This document shows positions 34,357 to 41,122 of a stretch of DNA of 41,122 nucleotides, piece after piece. The notes beneath the pieces were generated by a model. The model did no database searches, was not told where the DNA came from, and saw nothing but the letters and a program-made list of their open reading frames with translations. This stretch comes from TMP-86 sp964247385 (GTDB taxonomy: Bacteria; Pseudomonadota; Gammaproteobacteria; Steroidobacterales; Steroidobacteraceae). Numbering within the stretch: position 1 is the first letter of the stretch; each line of letters starts with the position of its first letter. Made by a program: the position numbers and the translations under genes. Location: contig CAXTUB010000021.1 of the NCBI GenBank assembly GCA_964247385.1, positions 1-41,122 of the forward strand, in the 5' to 3' direction.

Positions 34357-36461
34357 GGCTCGCGCACTTCCAGCGCGTCCAAAAGCACGCCCAAGTGGTC
34401 ACGGTAACGCCGCCAGCGGCCTTTCGAGCTCGTGTACAGGGGTTTGCGAACTTGCGCCAGACTCGCAGTGCGCACCACGCGAGGAGTCTCGTGAAACTTG
34501 AGGCACGCGTCGTGCCACGGCAAGCCCAGCGCTTCGAACAGGCGCCGCGCTTCGCGCGGAAAATCGTCCACCACCGACTCATAATCGATTTCGATGAAGC
34601 GGCTCGGCAGCAACACCGAGCGCCAATGCGCGACGAGAGCTTGATAAGCCCGGTGAAAATCGCCGAGCTCCTTGAAGTCGTACGCGAAACGCTGCTCGGC
34701 AGCGAACAGCTTCGTGTAGCAGGACAGCGTCGTGTCAACGGCGTTGCGGCGGCAATGCACGATCCGCGCATTCGGAAGCATGAGATGAATCATGCCGGCA
34801 TACAGAAAGTTCGCCGGCATCTTGTCGACCAGATGATCACGCTTTACCAGCGGCGCAACACGCTGCAGATATCGCACGCCGAGCGCATGGCAGCGTGCCG
34901 GCGTCAGCGACGACACACCCGCAGGATCAGCCGGTCCAAGCTCGTGCAATGTTTGCCGCACTGCCGGCAGCTCGCCCGCGCCGGAGATTTGCGGGTGCGA
35001 TGCGAGAATCTGCTCGATCAACGTCGTGCCCGAGCGCGGCATGCCTAGCACGAAAATGGGAATCTGCGAGGCATGGCCACTTCCGGCAAGCCGCTCGAAC
35101 AGAGCGGCGGGAAACGAGTGCGCGATGCGTTCCAGCCATTCGCGCGCGGCCTGCGAATCGTACTCAAATGTTGCGCGCTTCATTGCGTTGCCGACACGAA
35201 AATGCTCGAACGCGCGCGTGGCATCGCCGATATCCAGATACATCTTGCCGGCGGCGAAACGCGCACCGATGCGATCATTGAGAGGAACGGCTCGCTCGCT
35301 TCGTAAATAGGACTCGATGCGATCGAAATCCGCATCTCCCGCGGCGTAACACCTGGTCTCGATGCGGGCAAAGATGGCTTTGGTAGAGCGCGGAAAGGCG
35401 GTTGCCGCCATCGCATACTCGCCTTCGGCTGCTTGCCTGTCGCCGGCTTCCATGAGGGCAGCCGCACGGGCCAGCATTGCATCTTCACGCACGACTCCCG
35501 GCAGCGAGGTTGCGCGGGAGAAGCTTTCCAGCCCGGCTTCATGCTGGCCGAGCGACTGAAGGATGAGCCCCAAGCTGTAGTGGGCGTCGGCGCTGGATGG
35601 ATCCAGAAGAACGGCTTCGCGCGCCAGGGGCAAGGCCTCATCGAGCCGGTCGAGCTCGCGCAGAGTTCGCGCCCGCGTGCTCAACGCTTGCGGATGGAGC
35701 GGCGCGAATTCCTGCAGCGCATCGAGCCAACGCAATGCATCGAGCGGGCGGCAGCGCTCGATCTCGATCGCGGCAAGGTTCAGGTAGGCATCCACAAGCC
35801 GCGAATTCTTTTCGATGGCGAGGCGCGCCATTCGCTCGGCCTCGTCTTGATCGCCGCAGTCGCTGAGAAGAATCGCAAGATTGCTCAAGCCTTCCGCATA
35901 GTCCGGCCGAAGCTCGATCGCCCTGGTGTAATGAGCTCGGGCGGCATCCAAGTCGCCCAGCCTTCGAAAGGTATTCGCCAGATTGTTATGCGCTTCGGCA
36001 GAGCTCGGCATCATGGCCACGACCCGCTCGAGCGAGACGCGGCTTTCTTCGAACGCTCCAGTCTCCTGTTGCAGAATGCCCAGATTATTCCATGCGCTCA
36101 TCAGCTGCGGCGCCAATGCCGTTGCTCGTTGCGCGGCTTCAATCCCTTCGGTCAAGAGCCGTTTTTGCCGGCACATCTCCGCGAAATTGCTGAAGTACAG
36201 AGCGGGCGCGTGGGGCGTACCGCACGCGGTGCGCAAGTACGACACAGCCAAATCCAAATTGCCGCGAGCGTGGGCAATGAGACCGAGCAAATGCATCGCA
36301 TCGATTTGGCCCGGCCAGGATTGCAGTACGCGCTGACACGACGCTTCGGCTTGATGGGTCTGCCCTGCATTCCAGTGCGCTTGCGCCTGCGTCAACACGA
36401 CGCGCAGGTCGAGCTTCGGTGCAGAAGGCGTCATGGGAAGAATGGTCTGGGCCGAAGTCAT
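34353..36461 (-). CDS. TPR-containing sulfotransferase
   Basis: A 702-residue two-part protein. About 20-430 are tetratricopeptide repeats (for example SAWNNLGILQQETGAFEES, HNNLANTFRRLGDLDAARA), a scaffold for protein contact. The C-terminal part is a sulfotransferase: GMPRSGTT at 473-480 is the PAPS 5'-phosphosulfate loop, and the HCRRNAVDTTLSCY stretch is the 3'-phosphate site. It is expected to transfer sulfate from PAPS to a carbohydrate or protein acceptor; there is no signal peptide. ATG 36461 was chosen over 36548 because the TPR domain starts there. It is the first gene of a coupled pair with the hydrolase. Confidence 0.92.
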   Translation of the reverse strand: MTSAQTILPMTPSAPKLDLRVVLTQAQAHWNAGQTHQAEASCQRVLQSWPGQIDAMHLLGLIAHARGNLDLAVSYLRTACGTPHAPALYFSNFAEMCRQKRLLTEGIEAAQRATALAPQLMSAWNNLGILQQETGAFEESRVSLERVVAMMPSSAEAHNNLANTFRRLGDLDAARAHYTRAIELRPDYAEGLSNLAILLSDCGDQDEAERMARLAIEKNSRLVDAYLNLAAIEIERCRPLDALRWLDALQEFAPLHPQALSTRARTLRELDRLDEALPLAREAVLLDPSSADAHYSLGLILQSLGQHEAGLESFSRATSLPGVVREDAMLARAAALMEAGDRQAAEGEYAMAATAFPRSTKAIFARIETRCYAAGDADFDRIESYLRSERAVPLNDRIGARFAAGKMYLDIGDATRAFEHFRVGNAMKRATFEYDSQAAREWLERIAHSFPAALFERLAGSGHASQIPIFVLGMPRSGTTLIEQILASHPQISGAGELPAVRQTLHELGPADPAGVSSLTPARCHALGVRYLQRVAPLVKRDHLVDKMPANFLYAGMIHLMLPNARIVHCRRNAVDTTLSCYTKLFAAEQRFAYDFKELGDFHRAYQALVAHWRSVLLPSRFIEIDYESVVDDFPREARRLFEALGLPWHDACLKFHETPRVVRTASLAQVRKPLYTSSKGRWRRYRDHLGVLLDALEVREP

Positions 36462-36587
36462 GTGCAGGTCCACCGAAGCAACGCGCCCGACTATCGGCGA
36501 TTTAACAATAAAAGAACAAGCGGAAGTCGCAGCCCGCTCGCAGCACATTGAATTTGTGTGACGGGGTTCGCGCTGCGCGGCGCGCGG

Positions 36588-37772
36588 CTACGCCTTGATT
36601 AACCCACGCACTGCGCGCGCGGCAGTACTTGCAGGAAAGACCTGATCTTCGAGGTGACGCTGCGGCACGAGCAGATGATCCTCCAACACTCCTTTACACA
36701 CTGCGCGCAAATCCATAGTGGGGCGCAAATCTCGGTTTTCGTACAGTTCCCTCGCGCTGAGTCCGGGCCAGTCGGCCATGACGCGGCCTCCCGCCACCGC
36801 ACCGCCCAGCAAAAACGCACACGTGCCGGTGCCGTGATCCGTGCCTCGCGAGCCATTTTGCGCCACCGTGCGTCCGAATTCGGTGACCACCAGCACCGCC
36901 GTGCGCGGCCATGCCTCGCCGAGAGAAACACCGAGCGCTGATAAGGTTTCATCGAGCGTGCGCAGCCGGTTCGCCAACGATCCCTGGCTCGCACCCTCTT
37001 GCGCGTGCGTGTCCCAACCGGTCAATTCGAGCACCGCAACTTTCGGGCCTTGCGATGAAGCGAGAAAGGTGCCGGCCGTCTTAGCCATGAGCGCCAGCCT
37101 TTGCACGTTGCCGCGTCCAAGCCCATCGGCGTCTGAGGTTTGCGCCATGGCGTCGATCTTCGTCGCCTGCTGCAATCGATCGGCCAAGATCTCGTCGCGC
37201 TCGTACAACTTGGTCAGCCGCTCGATCAAATCCGGCTCGACCGCGGGCAGCGATGACGGCGCCCATGAGGTCACCTGCCGGGGCCCGCGCAGCAGCAGCG
37301 GCACGTTTTGTGCGAGCGCCACCCCATATTGATTGGAAGGCAGCGCAGTCAGTGCTCGGTTCAGCCAACCCGATTCGCTGCCAAAAGGCCGGGGTGTTCC
37401 ATTCTCGAGCAAGTTCTGCGCATCGAAATGCGAACGGTCGCGATAGGCCGTCGCGATCGCGTGAAACACGATCAGTTCTCTCGCCGCATGACGCTCATGC
37501 AGATAAGTCAACGAGGGATGCAGGCCGAACAAGCCGTCGAGCCGCAGCGCGCCGCGCTCTGCGCCTGGCGCAGCGATCGCGATGTCTGGTCGCGCCGCCC
37601 GGTAGTCCGTATCGCCGTAAGGCACGACTGCGGTGAGTCCATCGAGCGCGCCGCGCAGAATGCAGACCACGAGGCGTGCGTCCCCGGGCGCGGCCGCAAA
37701 GCTCAAATGGGGCAATCGCGCAAGGGTGCAGGCGGCGAGGCTTTGCCAAACGAATCGGCGTCTCGTGATCAT
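36588..37772 (-). CDS. DUF1501 family protein with Tat signal
   Basis: A 394-residue exported protein. The N-terminus has the twin-arginine pattern TRRRFVW, a hydrophobic core and a cut near LSFAAA (about 27), so Tat export in folded form is expected. The rest matches DUF1501 (COG4102), a sulfatase/alkaline phosphatase-fold relative: VVTEFGRTVAQNGSRGTDHG is the clear C-terminal metal-site stretch. The family always pairs with DUF1800, and here the DUF1800 gene ends 13 bases upstream. Function is not established; surface-linked or secreted metabolism has been proposed. Confidence 0.93.
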   Translation of the reverse strand: MITRRRFVWQSLAACTLARLPHLSFAAAPGDARLVVCILRGALDGLTAVVPYGDTDYRAARPDIAIAAPGAERGALRLDGLFGLHPSLTYLHERHAARELIVFHAIATAYRDRSHFDAQNLLENGTPRPFGSESGWLNRALTALPSNQYGVALAQNVPLLLRGPRQVTSWAPSSLPAVEPDLIERLTKLYERDEILADRLQQATKIDAMAQTSDADGLGRGNVQRLALMAKTAGTFLASSQGPKVAVLELTGWDTHAQEGASQGSLANRLRTLDETLSALGVSLGEAWPRTAVLVVTEFGRTVAQNGSRGTDHGTGTCAFLLGGAVAGGRVMADWPGLSARELYENRDLRPTMDLRAVCKGVLEDHLLVPQRHLEDQVFPASTAARAVRGLIKA

Positions 37773-37785
37773 GCGATGTTCCTTC

Positions 37786-39207
37786 TCACCGGCGCTGAAA
37801 TTCTGGACTCATCCACAACAACGCCAAACCTTGGCCTGCGCTCGCTGCGCGCCGAATTGCCCGTGCGGTCGATTCCGACAACAGCGGCCCCAGCGAGGCT
37901 GCGGCCAGCTTCGCCGGATCGCGCGTGCTGCCGATGCGGTCGCCCAGCGCTTGCGACCATTCGATGCGTCGCATGAGTGCATCCGCCCCGTCCCAATCGC
38001 TGGAGGAATCGGCCCAGCCTGCCGGCGAGCCCGGCGCAAAGGGCCGCTGCCCGAGCCGATCGAAGGCGCCGATCGCAACCCGAGCATCGCTTGGCACGAA
38101 ATCCAAAGCGCGGTAAGTTGAATAGACGAAGTCTTGCGCGGTCTTGAACTTGGCTGGCTCCGCGCGCCACGCCTGATCGCAATCAATGAGCGCGGCATAC
38201 ATGCTGCGCAGCTCTCCTCCGCTTTTCGCATACGCGTGTGCAATCCGCTCCACGCACTGCGACGGCGGTTCATCGGAGATGAAATGCCGCACGAGCTTGG
38301 TTGCGAGATGCCTCGCTGTGGCAGGGTGGAGCGCCAGATCTTCGAGCACGGCGACGCCCTGCCCTTCGCCCTCTTGCGCGTACGTGCGAGCAAGCAACGT
38401 CTTCGCGCCCGGCTCGTGCAGATTTTCGCGAAACACGAATTGGCCTGGGGAGCCGTTGGCCAACGCACCGTTGCCGCCGCCGATGGACCAGCCCGTCAGC
38501 ACTCGGGCAAACGTCGTGACGTCCGCCTGACTGTAGCCGCCATGCACGCTCAGCGTGTGCAGCTCGAGAATTTCTCTCGCCAGGTTTTCGTTGATGTCGA
38601 GCTTGCGCTTGATCGGCCCTGTTCTCCGCCGAGTCCGCGCTGCGAGCTCGGAGTCAGGCCCAACGGAGAACTCATTATCGAGATATGCGAGCATCGCCGG
38701 ATGATGCTCGGCCGCCAACAGCAGATCCACGAAGCGGCGCGTGACGTTCGGACGGATCGCTTCATTCTCGAAAGCGCCCGCAATGCCCAGGCAGATGGGC
38801 TTATCGACGGAGACAGAGAAATGGTTGCTCCAGAATTGCACCAAGCGCTCGTGAAATGAATCTGAAGTGAGCGACGCCACCCGAACCCTTGCCGCAACTT
38901 GCGCGACATAATGAGGAGCAATGCGCTTGCGCACGGAATCGGCCACGGCGTTCTGCGCATTGGAATCGGCGCCCAACGCTGTCCCGGCTTCACGCTTCGC
39001 CTCGCGCCGCTCAGCACGCGCCGCGAAAAACTCGCTCAATATCTGAGCGCTGCTTGCGAGAGCCGCCATCTCTTGTGGAATCGGCGCGGGCTTGTCCACT
39101 TGGGCCATGAGCCACTCCCGCGGTCCGCCGCTCGCGTCCGCGAGCTCCGATGGCCTCGCCCCCAGGCCGAAACGATTCGCGGCAATGGCACATTCGAAAG
39201 CGGGCAT
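37786..39207 (-). CDS. DUF1800 family protein
   Basis: A 473-residue protein matching DUF1800 (COG5267): the start CAIAANRFGLGARP, the RLVQFWSNHFSVSVDK stretch, the NENLAREILELHTLSVHGGYSQADV block, and the KLVRHFISDEPP block are all seen. The family is usually co-transcribed with DUF1501, as here (13-base gap, same strand). No signal peptide is visible, so it is probably cytoplasmic or carried by its partner. It diverges from the DUF2845 gene with a 176-base gap. Confidence 0.93.
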   Translation of the reverse strand: MPAFECAIAANRFGLGARPSELADASGGPREWLMAQVDKPAPIPQEMAALASSAQILSEFFAARAERREAKREAGTALGADSNAQNAVADSVRKRIAPHYVAQVAARVRVASLTSDSFHERLVQFWSNHFSVSVDKPICLGIAGAFENEAIRPNVTRRFVDLLLAAEHHPAMLAYLDNEFSVGPDSELAARTRRRTGPIKRKLDINENLAREILELHTLSVHGGYSQADVTTFARVLTGWSIGGGNGALANGSPGQFVFRENLHEPGAKTLLARTYAQEGEGQGVAVLEDLALHPATARHLATKLVRHFISDEPPSQCVERIAHAYAKSGGELRSMYAALIDCDQAWRAEPAKFKTAQDFVYSTYRALDFVPSDARVAIGAFDRLGQRPFAPGSPAGWADSSSDWDGADALMRRIEWSQALGDRIGSTRDPAKLAAASLGPLLSESTARAIRRAASAGQGLALLWMSPEFQRR

Positions 39208-39383
39208 GCTGCGAACAACGCGGGCCGCGCGCGCCAGTTGACGCGAGCATTCAGTATGGAAATCCGCCGTGCGCTTGCGAGATCCGCGCTCGAGCTACGA
39301 TGAGGTCGGCCCCATCGCGTAAGCTTGCAGGCCGGATCGCGTCGAGATTCGCATTATTCGTTTCGATATCTAAGGAGCATGAC

Positions 39384-39701
39384 ATGCGCCCAATGACTAC
39401 GCTTGGTTGCCTTGCGATGTTCGCGGCACCTTTTTGTTTCGCATCGGATCAAACCATGCGCTGCGGCAGCGCTTTGGTGACTCAGAGCACTCCGGTGGAG
39501 GAGTTCTTGCAAAAATGCGGGCAGCCAACCTCCAAACAATCGTTCACAGAAGATATCAGAGTCGGGATGGAAGGCGGCGGTACACGGCACGCCGGCACCA
39601 CGGTCAAGGAGGTTTGGACTTACGACCGTGGCAGCGGCGGACGGCCCTATCTCGTGACGGTGATCGACGGCAAGATCAAGAGCATCGAGACGGGCGAGTA
39701 G
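39384..39701 (+). CDS. Secreted DUF2845 family protein
   Basis: A 105-residue protein with a signal peptide (about 1-21), then MRCGSALVTQ and EEFLQKCGQP, with two Cys that probably pair, and a WTYDRGSGGRPYLVTVIDGKIKSIE end that is typical of DUF2845. Such small periplasmic proteins are often of unknown role. The ATG at 39384 has AAGGAG six bases before it; the frame is open to 39150 but the upstream part is non-coding in character. The autotransporter gene converges on it with a 12-base gap. Confidence 0.88.
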   Translation: MRPMTTLGCLAMFAAPFCFASDQTMRCGSALVTQSTPVEEFLQKCGQPTSKQSFTEDIRVGMEGGGTRHAGTTVKEVWTYDRGSGGRPYLVTVIDGKIKSIETGE

Positions 39702-39713
39702 CTTGCGGCGATT

Positions 39714-40601
39714 TCAGAATGCCCATCGCAAGCGCAACCCTCCAGTTTGATCGACGTAGCCGTTGGCGATCTCGACGTCGTACTTGAGAGACAACGAGAC
39801 GTTTCGATTGCCGACCACCGTGATTCCGGCCGACACCCACGCTGAGTTCGCGGCATAGTGCGGGCCTCGGATGGTGAATGCGGTTGCAGCTTCGTCCGCG
39901 GCGAAATAAGCATTCTGCACATCCGCTCCGTTGTTGAACTCATGCTGGTAGGATGCGCGAAATTCGGGTACGACGTAGCCGCGCTGGGTTTCGAACCCAT
40001 GCTGCAGCTTGAACCCCACGGCGCCCAGCAGTGACGTATCGTGAGTAGAGTTCACGCGCAGTGCTGCGCCATTTCCGCCCGACTCCACATATCCCGACTG
40101 GTACAAGCGGCTCATCGACACGCTCCATAAAGGCGTGAGCGTGGTGTTGCGCCGACTGCCCAAAGTAAATGGCAGCCCGCCATCGAGCTTCGCAAGATAT
40201 TGCGTGCCCGAGTGCTTGCCCTCCGCAATGCCTGAGAAGCCTTCGAAGTCAATGACGCGCTCGGTATCGAACCGGTCGAACAGCACGCCTGCTGTCGCAT
40301 TCGTGTAGGAGCGTGACCCCATGTAGCTGCCATAGCCAAGGAGACCATAGGCATCCACCTTCATCCCGCTTCCTTGCCGATCGCCGTGGTCGTCCAAGCT
40401 GCCGTGCGTATAGCTCATAACGGCGCCGAGCCGCGCGGGCGCATCAGACAACGCCCGATCGGCGCCCATGACGAGGCCGCCCGAGTCGATGGAATATCCT
40501 GCAAACTGTCCGTCCTGGCTTTGGTGCGCGTTGCCGCCAAATGCTTCGCCCCAGCCCGCCCATACCCCAGACGCCAAGCCCGTGGCCACCCGATGACGCA
40601 T
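39714..40601 (-). CDS. Autotransporter beta-barrel domain (frameshifted 3' part)
   Basis: Encodes the C-terminal translocator barrel of a type V autotransporter. GVWAGWGEAFG (about 12-22) opens the domain, strands with alternating hydrophobic residues follow, and the chain ends in RLRWAF, with the terminal Phe required for BAM-dependent insertion. The frame does not join the passenger frame upstream; a one-base change near 40590 separates them. ATG 40601 is only the first Met after the break, not a likely real start. Read together with the 40444-41122 entry it is one gene, disrupted or carrying a sequencing error. Confidence 0.85.
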   Translation of the reverse strand: MRHRVATGLASGVWAGWGEAFGGNAHQSQDGQFAGYSIDSGGLVMGADRALSDAPARLGAVMSYTHGSLDDHGDRQGSGMKVDAYGLLGYGSYMGSRSYTNATAGVLFDRFDTERVIDFEGFSGIAEGKHSGTQYLAKLDGGLPFTLGSRRNTTLTPLWSVSMSRLYQSGYVESGGNGAALRVNSTHDTSLLGAVGFKLQHGFETQRGYVVPEFRASYQHEFNNGADVQNAYFAADEAATAFTIRGPHYAANSAWVSAGITVVGNRNVSLSLKYDVEIANGYVDQTGGLRLRWAF

Positions 40602-41122
40602 CGCCCGTGGACAAACCGCTGATCACGCCGCTTTGCTCGACGTTCGAGGCGAGACGCATGCCATCGGCATGCGCCGTGATGACATTGATCAGATCGAGCG
40701 ATGGCTTGACTGCGGCATGAGTCGCCGCGCTATGGGGATCTGCCAGCAACTGATTTCCCGCACGATTCGCCTCGGCCGCCGTTCCCAGCGAGACGATGGC
40801 GTTCGATAGATTGATGAGCGAAGGATCGCTGCCTGCATAGGCGCCCACCGCGTTATTGACGATGATGGCGTTCGACGTCGTGGCCAGGCTATAGCGTGGC
40901 CCGCCAGCGCCGCCGCCTGAGCCGCCGGCCCCGCCGCCCGTGCCACCCGTCCCGCCGCTGCCTGTGCCGCCACCCGAGCCACCGCTGCCGGAACCGCCGC
41001 CGCCATCGCTCCCGTCACACGAATTCGTTGCACTCAAACAGATGACGAGCTGGGAGCGGGGGTTTTGTTGAGCTTCGCTGATGAGCGCGTGGCCGGCATT
41101 TCCCGCCACGGCTGCGGTCATG
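40444..41122 (-). CDS. Autotransporter passenger part, partial and frameshifted
   Basis: The upstream portion of the same autotransporter. It runs off the window end and carries a Gly/Ser-rich low-complexity spacer (positions about 40900-41010) followed by a helical linker, DLINVITAHADGMRLASNVEQSG, that usually threads the barrel. The reading stays meaningful to the SSG near 40590 and then leaves the barrel frame, so the last 45 residues of this frame are probably nonsense. The start lies outside the window or near 41121. The passenger has no recognised enzyme domain. Confidence 0.75.
   Translation of the reverse strand, partial: MTAAVAGNAGHALISEAQQNPRSQLVICLSATNSCDGSDGGGGSGSGGSGGGTGSGGTGGTGGGAGGSGGGAGGPRYSLATTSNAIIVNNAVGAYAGSDPSLINLSNAIVSLGTAAEANRAGNQLLADPHSAATHAAVKPSLDLINVITAHADGMRLASNVEQSGVISGLSTGDASSGGHGLGVWGMGGLGRSIWRQRAPKPGRTVCRIFHRLGRPRHGRRSGVV

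Noticed and set aside
35433..36551. 372-residue plus-strand frame opposite the TPR-sulfotransferase
   Set aside because: Mirror of the real gene, with no coherent domain and no start signal.

Overview
The window looks like a GC-rich chromosomal segment of a free-living Gammaproteobacterium. This is inferred from ttcA, a class I fructose-1,6-bisphosphatase, an OmpA with thrombospondin type 3 repeats, a large TonB-dependent receptor, a DUF1501/DUF1800 pair and a TPR-sulfotransferase; a Steroidobacter/Nevskiales-like lineage fits but is not proven. No tRNA, rRNA, CRISPR array, prophage or intact insertion sequence was seen. Most of the window is dense housekeeping and envelope gene content.

Layout. 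1-687 has no convincing gene but carries a 200-bp element with perfect 33-bp inverted ends. 688-2465 holds a small basic protein and a pair of unrecognised proteins. 2678-5479 (minus) is a tight operon of zinc metallopeptidase, ATP-grasp ligase and HAD phosphatase. After a 16-bp tandem repeat, 5638-9431 (minus) holds M32 carboxypeptidase, ttcA and a tyrosine-phosphatase/ADP-ribosylglycohydrolase fusion, each overlapping the next. 9477-13288 holds small envelope proteins (LEA-2 lipoprotein, secreted protein, DUF192), OmpA with terminator, and a frameshifted remnant of a second OmpA C-terminus. 13585-17303 is a TonB receptor and a CBS protein. 17502-24613 carries a DUF885 lipoprotein, an ABC exporter, a glycine-zipper protein, a DUF4143 ATPase, an exported methyltransferase-like protein and a Gly/Ala-rich secreted protein. 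24682-28364 is a divergent unit: subtilase on minus; ECF sigma, anti-sigma and fbp on plus. 28457-31293 (minus) holds two flavin oxidoreductases around a DUF4136 lipoprotein. 31527-36461 has a subtilisin-fold protease with a sedolisin-like active site, an alpha/beta hydrolase with repeated lipobox-like cysteines, and a TPR-sulfotransferase. 36588-39207 is the DUF1501/DUF1800 pair. The right end is a DUF2845 protein and an autotransporter split by a frameshift and cut by the window edge.

How the genes work together. Many neighbours overlap by 4-41 bases, so translational coupling is the main visible organising principle: metallopeptidase to ATP-grasp to HAD; M32 to ttcA to phosphatase/ADPRH; sigma to anti-sigma to fbp; sulfotransferase to hydrolase. 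Much of the content acts in the envelope or outside the cell: five peptidase-family proteins, several lipoproteins, an OmpA, a TonB receptor and an autotransporter. No single known defence or secretion system is present. The most unusual items are the phosphatase/ADP-ribosylglycohydrolase fusion with an eroded metal site, the cysteine-repeat leader of the hydrolase, the sigma/anti-sigma/fbp unit facing a subtilase, and the metallopeptidase/ATP-grasp/HAD operon.
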